Below are positions 15,492 to 23,197 of a stretch of 64,000 nucleotides of DNA, piece by piece; positions within the stretch are counted from its first letter, which is position 1; the number at the start of each line of letters is the position of its first letter. This stretch comes from Hyphomonadaceae bacterium. Lineage in GTDB: Bacteria > Pseudomonadota > Alphaproteobacteria > Caulobacterales > Aquidulcibacteraceae. The translations under genes and the position numbers were made by a program. Under the pieces are notes generated by a model. That model saw only the letters and a program-made list of their open reading frames with translations. It was not told where the DNA came from and searched no databases. Location: NCBI GenBank assembly GCA_023384105.1, contig JAHDXR010000008.1, forward strand, positions 34,682 through 98,681, written 5' to 3'.

Positions 15492-16571
15492 ATGCACGCG
15501 TTCGTCACCCGCTCTGCTACGGCCCTTGCCCTCGCCCTCGCTCTCGCCGGCTGCGGCCGGCCGGCGGTTGACAGCCAGGGGGCGGATCCGCGCGTGGTGC
15601 AGGCGCGGGGCACGCTGGCGGAGAGCGAACAGGCGACGATCGCGATCTTCGAATCGGCTTCGCCCTCGGTGGTGCTGGTGATCAGCCGCACGGCGGCGGG
15701 CCCGTTCGAGGAGCAGATCGGCGCCGGCACCGGCTTCATCTGGGACGAGGAAGGCCACATCATCACCAACAACCACGTGGTGCAGGCCCAGCAGATCGCG
15801 GTGCGCATGCCCGGCGGCGAGGACGTCCCGGCGACGGTGATCGGGCGCGCGCCGCAATACGATCTGGCCGTGCTGCGGCTCGCGCGGGCGCCCAACGCGC
15901 CGCCGCTGCCGATCGGCACGTCGAGCGACCTGCAGGTCGGCCAGGCGGTGTTCGCGATCGGCAACCCGTTCGGCTTCGACCGGACCATCACCTCGGGCAT
16001 CGTCAGCGCGCTCGGCCGGCAATTGCCGACGCAGGAAGGCCGCGAGATCGCCGACGTGATCCAGACCGACGCCGCCATCAATCCCGGCAATTCCGGCGGC
16101 CCCCTGCTCGACAGCGCCGGGCGCGTCATCGGCGTGACGACGGCGATCTATTCGCCGTCCGGCGCCTATGCGGGGCTTGGCTTCGCGGTGCCGATCGACA
16201 CGGTCGCGCGCGTGGCGCCGCAGCTGATCGCCAACGGCCGCGCGCCGATCGCCGGCATCGGCATCCTCACCGCCAACCAGTCGCTCACCGCGCGGCTCGG
16301 CCTGGAAGGCGTGCTGGTCTGGCAGGTCGGGCGCGGCTCGCCGGCGGAGCGCGCGGGCCTGCGCAGCACCGACCCGCAACGCGGCCTCGTCGGCGACGTC
16401 ATCGTGGAGGCGAACGGACAGCCGGTGCGGCGCCTGGCCGACCTCACCAGCGCGCTCGACCGCGCCGGCGTCGGCGGCACGGTCAATCTCACCGTGCAGC
16501 GCGGCGATCAGCGCGTCGACGTGCCGGTGGCCGTGGAAGACATCGGCGCAAGCGAAGCTTCGGGCAAATAG
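15492..16571 (+). CDS. HtrA/DegP-like serine protease lipoprotein with PDZ domain
   Basis: 359 aa. The lipoprotein signal ends LALALALAGC (Cys ~21). The trypsin-like domain has the full triad: His in IITNNHVV, Asp in QYDLAVLRL and Ser in NPGNSGGPLLD. A single PDZ domain follows (about 255-345, with LVWQVGRGSPAERAGLR and GDVIVEANGQPVRRL). HtrA-family proteases degrade or hold misfolded envelope proteins; lipidation would anchor it to a membrane facing the periplasm. It diverges from the VapBC-like pair. Confidence 0.93.
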   Translation: MHAFVTRSATALALALALAGCGRPAVDSQGADPRVVQARGTLAESEQATIAIFESASPSVVLVISRTAAGPFEEQIGAGTGFIWDEEGHIITNNHVVQAQQIAVRMPGGEDVPATVIGRAPQYDLAVLRLARAPNAPPLPIGTSSDLQVGQAVFAIGNPFGFDRTITSGIVSALGRQLPTQEGREIADVIQTDAAINPGNSGGPLLDSAGRVIGVTTAIYSPSGAYAGLGFAVPIDTVARVAPQLIANGRAPIAGIGILTANQSLTARLGLEGVLVWQVGRGSPAERAGLRSTDPQRGLVGDVIVEANGQPVRRLADLTSALDRAGVGGTVNLTVQRGDQRVDVPVAVEDIGASEASGK

Positions 16572-16574
16572 GCG

Positions 16575-16596
16575 GCCTTCGGCCCCGGGCGAAGGC
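16575..16596 (+). terminator. Hairpin after the HtrA-like gene
   Basis: GCCTTCG and CGAAGGC form a 7-bp stem around a GC-rich 8-base loop, starting 3 bp after the stop codon. There is no following T-run, so intrinsic termination is only suggested. Confidence 0.4.
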
Positions 16597-16682
16597 GACA
16601 ACGAAAGCGTAACGCATCACCGCCGATACCCTGCTTGTCGGCTCGGTTCCCTTCAAGGACAATGCGCCGGCCGGGGAGTCTG

Positions 16683-17693
16683 ATGCACCGCCGCTCCTTT
16701 CTCACGTCCGCCGCCGCGTGCAGCGTGGTGAGCGCGTCCGCCGCGCCGATAGCTGTGGCGCAGCCCGCGGGCCGGTTCGCGCAGGCGATCGCCTACAGCG
16801 CCCAGCGCGACGGCGCGAGCTTCCTGGCGATCCGCAACGGCGTGGTGCTGGGCGAGGACTATGCCGGCGGCAACCCGGACACGCGCCTGCCCATCGGCGC
16901 CGGCACGCGCGCCTTCCTGGCGCTGCTCGCCGCCTCGCTGGCCGAGGACCGGCTGCTGCGGCTAGACGAACCGGTGGCGCTCACGCTCGGCGACTGGGGC
17001 GCGCATCCGGTCAAGAGCGGCATTTCCATCCGCGCGCTGGTCACCGGCGTCAGCGGCGTCGCCTTTGGCCGGTCGCGCGAGCGCACGCTGCAGGCGGCGC
17101 TCGCGCTGGAGCCGAGCGATACGCCGGGCCTGCGTTTCCAGAACGATCCCGCGCCGTACGTGCTGTTCGCCGAGATCGCGCGGCGCAAGCTCGTGAATGC
17201 GCGCCGCGAGCCCGATCCGGCGCGCTGGCTGACGACGCGCACGCTGCTGCCGATCGGCTGCGTGCCGATCGGCTGGGCGCGCAGCCAGGACGGCGCGCCG
17301 CTGTTTCACGACGGCGCGGCGGTGTCGGCGCGCGGCTGGGCCGCCGCGGGCGAACTGATCCGCCGCGAAGGAATCTGGCGCGCGCAGCAGCTGGCCGACG
17401 ACGACGCCCTGCGCGAGGCGATGCGCGGCTCGTTCGCCGAACCGCGCGCCGGCATCGGCCTGTGGCTGGCCGCCCCCGCGCGCGATCGCGAACAGCCCGA
17501 TGTCGAAAGCGATCTATGGCGCGCCGCCTCGCCGGCGCCGGCCGATCTCGCCATGGCCGCCGGCGCCGGCGGCCAGCGGCTCTACATCTCGCCGGCCGAA
17601 CGGCTGGTGATCGTGCGCCAGTCGCGCAGCATGAGCGCGTCCGGCCAATGGTCGGACACGCAATTTCTGTCGCTGGTCTATCGCGACCTCTAA
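16683..17693 (+). CDS. Exported beta-lactamase-fold protein lacking catalytic residues
   Basis: 336 aa from ATG 16683 with a Tat-like signal (MHRRSFLTSAAACSVVSASA), preceded by GGGGAG. The overall order follows the serine beta-lactamase/PBP4* family (LAIRNGVVLGEDYAGG, RLLRLDEPVALTLGDWG, ISIRALVTGVSG). However, the S-x-x-K catalytic tetrad aligns with A-G-T-R in PIGAGTRAF, and the Y-x-N motif aligns with F-Q-N. Both the nucleophile and general base therefore appear lost, so it may be a binding protein. The alignment is by eye. Confidence 0.75.
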   Translation: MHRRSFLTSAAACSVVSASAAPIAVAQPAGRFAQAIAYSAQRDGASFLAIRNGVVLGEDYAGGNPDTRLPIGAGTRAFLALLAASLAEDRLLRLDEPVALTLGDWGAHPVKSGISIRALVTGVSGVAFGRSRERTLQAALALEPSDTPGLRFQNDPAPYVLFAEIARRKLVNARREPDPARWLTTRTLLPIGCVPIGWARSQDGAPLFHDGAAVSARGWAAAGELIRREGIWRAQQLADDDALREAMRGSFAEPRAGIGLWLAAPARDREQPDVESDLWRAASPAPADLAMAAGAGGQRLYISPAERLVIVRQSRSMSASGQWSDTQFLSLVYRDL

Positions 17694-17696
17694 GCT

Positions 17697-18017
17697 TCAG
17701 CTGCGCTCGCGGATCAGCAGGCCGCCGATCAGACCGAGCACGCCGCCGCCGGCGCCGCCGGTGATGGCGCTGGCGATGTGGCCGGACAGAGCCGCGTCGT
17801 CCGGCATCAGATTGGACCAGTTGGCCGCGAGGTTGCTCACAGCGGCGACGTTGGCGCCGTCGGGCGAGGCGAGATAGCCGAGCGCCACCCCGCCGATGGC
17901 GCCAATGATGGTGCGCCCGACGATCCCGCCGCCGCCGCGCGTAATGGCGCCCATGATGTTGCCGGCGACCGCGCCGCCCACGCCCTGAACGATGTAGGCC
18001 AGGATTGTCGGATCCAT
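17697..18017 (-). CDS. Small glycine-zipper membrane protein, unknown function
   Basis: 106 aa from ATG 18017, with AAGGGGA upstream. The sequence is dominated by Gly/Ala-rich hydrophobic segments (VQGVGGAVAGNIMGAITRGG, IIGAIGGVALGYLA, AITGGAGGGVLGLIGGLLI), a pattern of glycine-zipper membrane proteins, ending in a basic RERS tail. It converges with the beta-lactamase-fold gene 3 bp away. I do not recognise a specific family. Confidence 0.65.
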   Translation of the reverse strand: MDPTILAYIVQGVGGAVAGNIMGAITRGGGGIVGRTIIGAIGGVALGYLASPDGANVAAVSNLAANWSNLMPDDAALSGHIASAITGGAGGGVLGLIGGLLIRERS

Positions 18018-18226
18018 GCTCGTTTCCCCTTCCCTCCGGCGCGGTTGCTCGGAGCGAGACAGGCCCGCGCAGCAGGGCGAGAATAGACCGGTCCGAGAAA
18101 TCCACAACAAAGATTGCACGCGCGTAATGCTGCGTCCGGGCCAATTCTTCCGCCAGGCGAGCCTCGCCGACGCACTTGCGCGAACGTTGAAGCCGCGCAA
18201 CGCTGCAGCCTGCGCCATGCGGTTAT

Positions 18227-18240
18227 GCACAATGTTGTGC
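18227..18240. promoter_or_regulatory. Palindrome upstream of the TIR-like gene
   Basis: GCACAA-TG-TTGTGC is an inverted repeat with 6-bp arms centred 36 bp upstream of the chosen start at 18270. It lies in the ~250-bp divergent gap between the glycine-zipper gene and the TIR-like gene. Candidate operator; protein unknown. Confidence 0.4.
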
Positions 18241-18269
18241 CGCGATGCAGCGTACAGAGTGGGAGCGCC

Positions 18270-19067
18270 ATGTTAGATCAGGGCTCACTTTCGCAACGGC
18301 CCCCCATGATCGCCATTCACATCGTATGCACGCACGACGGCGTGAAGCTGGCGGAGACGCTGATGCGTCTCCTCGAAGCGGAAGAGCATCAGGCGCGCCT
18401 GAGCTACGGGCGCCAGTCGCTCGCCGCGCTCGAAGCCGCGAAGACGTCCGAAGATGCGGTTCTGCTGATCTGGTCGGCGGACGCGCCGACGTCGCACTAC
18501 ATGCTGGAATGGGCGCGCCAGATTCCGGAGAAGCGCCTGGTCGAGATCGCGCGCGCGCCGGGCTGGCCGCGCAGCGCGCGCAAGGCGCCGGTGATCGACT
18601 TCATCAGCTGGCGCGGCGCGCGCGGCGAACGCGCGTGGAACGCGCTGAACGAACGGCTGCGCGCGATCCAGCGCCTGTACGAACCGCAGAAGCCCCCGCC
18701 CAGCCGCGCCGCGCTCGCGCTCGGCGTCGCCAGCCTCGCGGCGGTCACCGGCGCGGTGATGGTGCGCGTCAACATGCCGGCGCCGCCGGAGTTCGCGCCG
18801 GAGCCCAACGAGCAGCTGCAGCAGATCGCATTCGACGATCCGTCCGCCGGCATCGGCGGCCCGCTGCGCGCGGTGGAGCCGGCGTCGCTGGAAGAACTGG
18901 ACGCCATTCCGCGCCTGCCCGCGCCGCGCTATGCGCCGCTGGAGGGCGTGCGGGACTACCATCTGGCCGACCTGCCCGAACTGGCGCCGCCGGAACTGCG
19001 CGAGCCGACGCTGATCGAGCGCATCGCCGCGCTCAATCCGCTGCGCAGCGACGTCGTCAGCGAATAG
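18270..19067 (+). CDS. TIR-like domain protein with a transmembrane helix
   Basis: 265 aa from ATG 18270 (GGGAG four bases upstream); an internal ATG at 18306 lacks a ribosome binding site but would start directly at the domain (MIAIHIVCTHDG). Residues ~13-140 resemble bacterial TIR domains: VLLIWSADAPTSHYMLEWAR places a Glu at the catalytic position, and FISWRGARGERAWNALNERL matches the W-R-G segment seen near the end of many TIR domains. A transmembrane helix follows (ALALGVASLAAVTGAVMV), then a ~110-aa Pro-rich tail. TIR domains can cleave NAD or mediate oligomerisation. There is no defence partner nearby. The family call is tentative. Confidence 0.55.
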   Translation: MLDQGSLSQRPPMIAIHIVCTHDGVKLAETLMRLLEAEEHQARLSYGRQSLAALEAAKTSEDAVLLIWSADAPTSHYMLEWARQIPEKRLVEIARAPGWPRSARKAPVIDFISWRGARGERAWNALNERLRAIQRLYEPQKPPPSRAALALGVASLAAVTGAVMVRVNMPAPPEFAPEPNEQLQQIAFDDPSAGIGGPLRAVEPASLEELDAIPRLPAPRYAPLEGVRDYHLADLPELAPPELREPTLIERIAALNPLRSDVVSE

Positions 19068-19076
19068 AAGCTGCAC

Positions 19077-19535
19077 TCAAGGGCCGCGCCGCGCGCGCAG
19101 CCAATGGATGATCGCCCAGGCGTGCGCCTCGTGGCGCACTTTCGTCAGCGCCTCCTGCGGGCTCATCCAGACCAGGGCGTGGTCCGGCTCCGAAGGATCG
19201 CTGTCGTCGGCGGACAGCTCGACCTCGTAGAAGGTCGAGAGCGAATTGCGCGGCTCGCCCTTGTTGATCCAGTACTGGCCGGCGCGGCCGATCACGCGCG
19301 TCGGCCACACGGTGAGTCCCGTTTCTTCGAGGAACTCGCGCATCAGCGCGCCGGCTTCGTCCTCGTCGATTTCCACGCCGCCGCCCGGCAGGTCGTACTC
19401 GTACGGCGCCTTCCTGCCGATCTGGACGATGGCGATGTTGCTCTCGCCGCGCGCGCACAGACCGTAGACGGTCATCCGTTCGAGATAGGTGAGGCCGGGC
19501 TGAGTCTGGCCGAACTGGAGCGCAAAGCGTGTCAT
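19077..19535 (-). CDS. NUDIX hydrolase
   Basis: 152 aa. A complete Nudix box is present (GGVEIDEDEAGALMREFLEE followed by TGL), matching GX5EX7REUXEEXGU, so it should hydrolyse a nucleoside diphosphate derivative; the substrate cannot be named. The N-terminus (YLERMTVYGLCARGESNIAI) and C-terminus (VWMSPQEALTKVRHEAHAWA) fit the fold. It converges with the TIR-like gene and diverges from the SDR-like gene. Confidence 0.92.
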   Translation of the reverse strand: MTRFALQFGQTQPGLTYLERMTVYGLCARGESNIAIVQIGRKAPYEYDLPGGGVEIDEDEAGALMREFLEETGLTVWPTRVIGRAGQYWINKGEPRNSLSTFYEVELSADDSDPSEPDHALVWMSPQEALTKVRHEAHAWAIIHWLRARRGP

Positions 19536-19613
19536 CGGGGGCGATATAGCTCACGCGCGGCGAGGTGGCGACGTCCTTGAAACGGCCTCGCCGGGATGGC
19601 CTATGGGCGGAGC

Positions 19614-20372
19614 ATGCGGCTCAATCCGGTCATTCTTATCAGCGGCGCGGCCTCGGGCGCCGGGGCGGCGGCGGCGCGCGCGCTCGCGCCCCGCGCCCAG
19701 GGCGGGCTGATCCTGGTCGGCGCCGACGGCGGCGAACTCGACAAGGTCGCCGACAGCCTGATCAATCCGCCCGAGCGCGTCTCCACCCTCGCCTTCGACG
19801 TCGCCGACGACGACCGCTGGACCCAGGCCGGCAATTTCATCGAGAGCCAGTACGGCCGGCTCGACTGGGCGATCGTCAGCTACGCGCCGCCGGCCGAGGC
19901 GGAGACCGATCTGGTGTCCTGGGGCGACGAGCCGCCGCAAGAGCTGCGCGGCGCCTTCTTCACCCTGCGCGCGCTGATGCTGCTGATGCAGCGCAACACC
20001 CAGGGCGGCGCGATCGTGATCACGGCGCCGGCGGGCGCGTTCGAGCGCGAGCTTTCGGGCGCCGCCGAGAACGGCCTGCTGAGCCTGGTGCGGATGGCGG
20101 CCAAGGAAGGCGCGCACGACAATGTCCGCATCAACGCCGTCGCCTTCGCCGACGATGCGGGCGCATCCTGGCCGGAGATGGCGCACGTCGCCGACCTGGT
20201 GCGCGAAACCGGCAGCGAGCGGCGCGCGTTCGAACGCATCTCGCACCTGCCGCTGCCGATGGCGCGCTACACCGTCAGCGGCGACGCCGGACGCCTGTTC
20301 GCCAGCCTGCTGGCCGATGAATCGCCGATGACCGGCGCGGTGCTCGTCGTGGACGGCGGCTATGCGCTGTGA
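19614..20372 (+). CDS. SDR-fold protein with degenerate active site
   Basis: 252 aa from ATG 19614 (GGGCGGAG upstream). The nucleotide-binding motif is close to standard (ILISGAASGAGAAAARALA) and the C-terminus has the usual SDR ending (MTGAVLVVDGGYAL). In the catalytic region the Ser strand reads AIVITAPAGAF, and the position of Y-x-x-x-K reads S-G-A-A-E in ELSGAAENGLLSLVRMAAKE, so Ser, Tyr and Lys all appear replaced. It may bind a cofactor without oxidoreductase activity, or be a regulator. Confidence 0.75.
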   Translation: MRLNPVILISGAASGAGAAAARALAPRAQGGLILVGADGGELDKVADSLINPPERVSTLAFDVADDDRWTQAGNFIESQYGRLDWAIVSYAPPAEAETDLVSWGDEPPQELRGAFFTLRALMLLMQRNTQGGAIVITAPAGAFERELSGAAENGLLSLVRMAAKEGAHDNVRINAVAFADDAGASWPEMAHVADLVRETGSERRAFERISHLPLPMARYTVSGDAGRLFASLLADESPMTGAVLVVDGGYAL

Positions 20373-20405
20373 TCCGATCGAAGGCGCGATTCGCGAGGTC
20401 CGCCG

Positions 20406-20735
20406 ATGACGCCGCTGGTGCAACGCATGCTGAGCTTTGAGCACTTGCTCGGACCGTCCCTGGTGAGGATCGTCTATTATGTCGGCGCCGCGATCATCGT
20501 GCTCGCGGGCGCCGGCGCGCTGCTGACGGCGATCTTCACGCTGGCCGGCGGCAATATCGGCGGCGGCTTCGTGCAATTGATCGCCGCGCCTGCGGTGTGC
20601 GCGGCGGCGTTCGTCTATTGGCGCTTCATGTGCGAACTCTTCATGCTCGCGTTTCTGGCCTACGAACGCCTGGGCGAAATCCGCAACCTGCTCGCCGGCG
20701 CAAGCGCCCCCGATCCCGACTATCCGCAGTTCTGA
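20406..20735 (+). CDS. DUF4282-type membrane protein
   Basis: 109 aa with two transmembrane helices (VYYVGAAIIVLAGAGALLTA and FVQLIAAPAVCAAAFVYWRF), then an amphipathic segment (CELFMLAFLAYERLGEIRNL) that matches the DUF4282 family ending. Function unknown. It follows the SDR-like gene by 33 bp in the same direction. Confidence 0.75.
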   Translation: MTPLVQRMLSFEHLLGPSLVRIVYYVGAAIIVLAGAGALLTAIFTLAGGNIGGGFVQLIAAPAVCAAAFVYWRFMCELFMLAFLAYERLGEIRNLLAGASAPDPDYPQF

Positions 20736-20751
20736 AGCAGCCTCCATGGGG

Positions 20752-21162
20752 CTAACTTGGCGGCGACAGGAAGCGCGCCACCAGGTCCGGGGGCACGCGG
20801 CGGATGCGGCGGGTCCGGGCGTCGAGCAGGCACCAGTTCGACTTGATCTGCGCCGCGGGCTTGCCGGCGCCGGCCTTGTAGATGTCGACGAAGCGCGTCC
20901 AGGCCGGGCCGCGCGCCCGATCGTCGACCCAGGTGCGCGCCTCGGCCTCGTCGCCCAGCATCAGCGCGGCGCGATAATCGACCTCGTGGCGCATCACCAC
21001 CCAGACGTAATTCGCCGCCATGTCCGGCGTCGCCCGCGCGCGCCAGTGGGCGATGGCGATCTCCTGCGCGTAGCGCAGATAGACGATGTTGTTGACATGG
21101 CCGAGTTCGTCGATGTCGGCGGCGGCGACGGGAAAGCGCTGGGTGAAGATTTCGGCGGCCAT
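20752..21162 (-). CDS. Hotdog-fold acyl-CoA thioesterase
   Basis: 136 aa, the length of single-hotdog 4HBT/YbgC-type thioesterases. The helix motif DIDELGHVNNIVYLRYAQEI carries the Asp/His-Asn region typical of the active site, followed by MRHEVDYRAALMLGDEAEAR and the strand IKSNWCLLDARTRRIRRVP. It probably hydrolyses a fatty or aromatic acyl-CoA in the cytoplasm; substrate unknown. Confidence 0.85.
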   Translation of the reverse strand: MAAEIFTQRFPVAAADIDELGHVNNIVYLRYAQEIAIAHWRARATPDMAANYVWVVMRHEVDYRAALMLGDEAEARTWVDDRARGPAWTRFVDIYKAGAGKPAAQIKSNWCLLDARTRRIRRVPPDLVARFLSPPS

Positions 21163-21185
21163 CGCCCGAAGCTTAGCGCAAGAGC

Positions 21186-21497
21186 TTACGCCGCTTCAGC
21201 CGCGAATTGCTCGAGCGCCGCCAGCGCCTGGCCGAGCGCCGCGCGCACCTCGGCCAAGGCGGCGGCGGCTTCGCCGTCCGGCGCGCGCTCGGCCGTCTCG
21301 CACGCGCTCGCCAGCGCCGCGAAGCCGATGCCGCGGGCCGAGCCCTTCATCGTGTGGACGGCCTCGCGCCAACCCTCGGCCATGGCGAAGGCCCCGCTCC
21401 AGCCCTCGACCTGGGCGCGGAAAAGACCCAGCACTTCCAGCTGCAGCGCACGGTCGCCGCCGGTCATCATGTCGAAATGGGCGCGGTCGAGGATCAT
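21186..21497 (-). CDS. Histidine phosphotransfer (Hpt) domain protein
   Basis: 103 aa consisting of one Hpt four-helix bundle. The phospho-acceptor motif AVHTMKGSARGIGFAALA contains His at about residue 48 in the standard H-x-x-K-G-S context. Hpt proteins relay phosphate between the receiver of a hybrid kinase and a response regulator. No kinase is adjacent; the hybrid kinase at 36191-38908 has a receiver but no Hpt domain, so it is a possible partner (inference). Confidence 0.88.
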   Translation of the reverse strand: MILDRAHFDMMTGGDRALQLEVLGLFRAQVEGWSGAFAMAEGWREAVHTMKGSARGIGFAALASACETAERAPDGEAAAALAEVRAALGQALAALEQFAAEAA

Positions 21498-21531
21498 GCC
21501 CCGTTCTGGCGCGAGCGGGCTTAAGGGCGGG

Positions 21532-22230
21532 TTAGAACGCCGGCGCCCCGATCACGTGCCCGTGCCCCAGCGCCAGCAGCAGCGCCGCGGCCAGCCCGGC
21601 CAGCCCGCGCCAGCCGATCTCGCCCAGCGCCAGCCGGTTCCGGCCCTGGGCGATGGCGGCGAACGGCGCGTTGGAGGTGACGTCCTCGAACGCCTCCCAG
21701 CCTTCGGCGTTGCGGGCGCGGCCCTTGCGGTCGATCGAGCGGGCCCCGAACAGCACCATCAGCCCCAGCGCCCCGAACAGCATGACCGCAAACCGCTCGC
21801 CATTGACCAGCAGGTGGCCCAGCGCCCACAGCGCAGCGCCCCACAGGAAAGGATGGCGGGTAATCCGCAGCACGCCATAGGCCGGCTCGGCGCGCTTCAG
21901 GGCGCGGGTCTCGAAGCCGGCGAGGGTCGGCCCCGGCGTGAGCACGCCGGTGATCGCCAGCGTGACGCCGAGGAAGATCAGCGCGCGCGCCGGCCAGGCG
22001 AGCCAGAGCGGCGGCGCCCACAGCGCCTCGTTGAGCGGGTCGAACGGATCCTGCCGCATCGCCGCGAAGGACTGGACCAGCCAGACCAGCAGCGCGAGCG
22101 AGGCCAGCGAGAACAGCGCCCGGTACGGCCCTTCGCCGACCGCCTCGACCAGCCGCTTGCGCAGGCCCGTCGCAGAGACGCCGATATGGATCAGCACGAA
22201 CCCCGCCAGCGCCCAAACAAACCCGTCCAT
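21532..22230 (-). CDS. NnrU family membrane protein
   Basis: 232 aa from ATG 22230 (AGGAGA upstream). Multiple transmembrane helices are visible (FVWALAGFVLIHIGVSATGL, ALFSLASLALLVWLVQSFAA, ALIFLGVTLAITGVL and others), with the conserved ITRHPFLWGAALWALGHLLV segment shared by NnrU and isoprenylcysteine methyltransferase-like proteins. NnrU is associated with denitrification in some species, but no such genes are nearby, so the role here is open. Confidence 0.85.
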   Translation of the reverse strand: MDGFVWALAGFVLIHIGVSATGLRKRLVEAVGEGPYRALFSLASLALLVWLVQSFAAMRQDPFDPLNEALWAPPLWLAWPARALIFLGVTLAITGVLTPGPTLAGFETRALKRAEPAYGVLRITRHPFLWGAALWALGHLLVNGERFAVMLFGALGLMVLFGARSIDRKGRARNAEGWEAFEDVTSNAPFAAIAQGRNRLALGEIGWRGLAGLAAALLLALGHGHVIGAPAF

Positions 22231-22314
22231 GCCCTCTCCTACGCCGCCGCCCGCCCACATGAGCACACTGGACGAGCGCGCCCAATGCCCTTATCTCCGG
22301 GGCCTTCGCGAGTC

Positions 22315-22390
<76 letters not shown>

Positions 22391-22451
22391 TCGCTCCGGC
22401 CGGCCCGCCGCCCCGGATCGCTCGCGAAAACCTCCCCCCACCCCGCCGCGA

Positions 22452-23069
22452 TCAGGCGATCCTGCGGAACACGTGGTAGCGGAACGCCTGTTCGGCGCCG
22501 GCGGGCGTGCGGTGCGTCTCGTCGCGGGCGTGGACCAGTTCGAAGCCTGGTCCGAGCAGCGCCGCGAGGCTCGCCGCATCGTGCTGCACCACCGGCAGGC
22601 CGCTGCACCGTTCGGGACCGCCCGGCGCGAAGCCGGCGATAATGGCGTGGCCGCCGGGCTTCAGCGCCGCGTGCAAACATGCGGCGTAGGCCTGCTGGTC
22701 GGCCGGCTCGATCAGGAAATGCAGCGCGGCGCGATCATGCCAGAGATCGAACTGCGCTTCCGGCCGGCACTTGGCGACGTCCGCGATCACCCAGCGCACC
22801 TGCTCCGCGCGCGGGCCGAGGCGCGTGCGCGCCTGCGCCAGCGCCGCGTGCGAGATGTCGAGCACGGTCGGCGCGAAGCCCTGCTCCAGCAGATGGTCGA
22901 CAAGCGTCGAGGCGCCGCCGCCGACATCGATCACCGCCGCGCCGCGGCGCAAGCCGATCGCGCCGATCAGCTCAAGCGAAACCTCCGGCCGCGCCTGGCG
23001 CCAGCTCGCCTGTTCGGGCGGCGTCCCGGAATAAACCTTATCCCAGTGGGTCTGGCTCGATCCGCTCAT
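22452..23069 (-). CDS. Class I SAM-dependent methyltransferase
   Basis: 205 aa from ATG 23069 (MSGSSQTHWDKVYSGTPPEQ). Motif I is AAVIDVGGGASTLVDHLLE. The acidic end of beta 2 is in APTVLDISHAALAQAR, and motif IV is in FDLWHDRAALHFL. The layout resembles small thiopurine- or tellurite-type methyltransferases that begin with a W-x-x-x-Y segment. Substrate unknown. It diverges from the carbonic anhydrase gene around an FNR/FixK-type box 55 bp upstream of its start. Confidence 0.87.
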   Translation of the reverse strand: MSGSSQTHWDKVYSGTPPEQASWRQARPEVSLELIGAIGLRRGAAVIDVGGGASTLVDHLLEQGFAPTVLDISHAALAQARTRLGPRAEQVRWVIADVAKCRPEAQFDLWHDRAALHFLIEPADQQAYAACLHAALKPGGHAIIAGFAPGGPERCSGLPVVQHDAASLAALLGPGFELVHARDETHRTPAGAEQAFRYHVFRRIA

Positions 23070-23124
23070 GTGCTTGATGTGGCGATGGCCGCCGCAGCGG
23101 ACAACAGCGCGCCGGATCGCATAT

Positions 23125-23138
23125 TTGATGTGGATCAA
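23125..23138. promoter_or_regulatory. FNR/FixK-type box
   Basis: TTGATGTGGATCAA is a perfect match to the FNR/FixK consensus TTGAT-N4-ATCAA. It sits between the divergent methyltransferase (start 23069) and carbonic anhydrase (start 23198). Its centre at ~23131.5 would place a class II activated transcription start near 23173, upstream of the 23198 start. FNR-family regulators respond to oxygen limitation; no fnr or fixK gene is in the window. Confidence 0.75.
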
Positions 23139-23197
23139 GGCGAATACGGCCGGATAAGCCCAAACGCTGCATGGATTCATCTGACTTGAGGCTGGGC

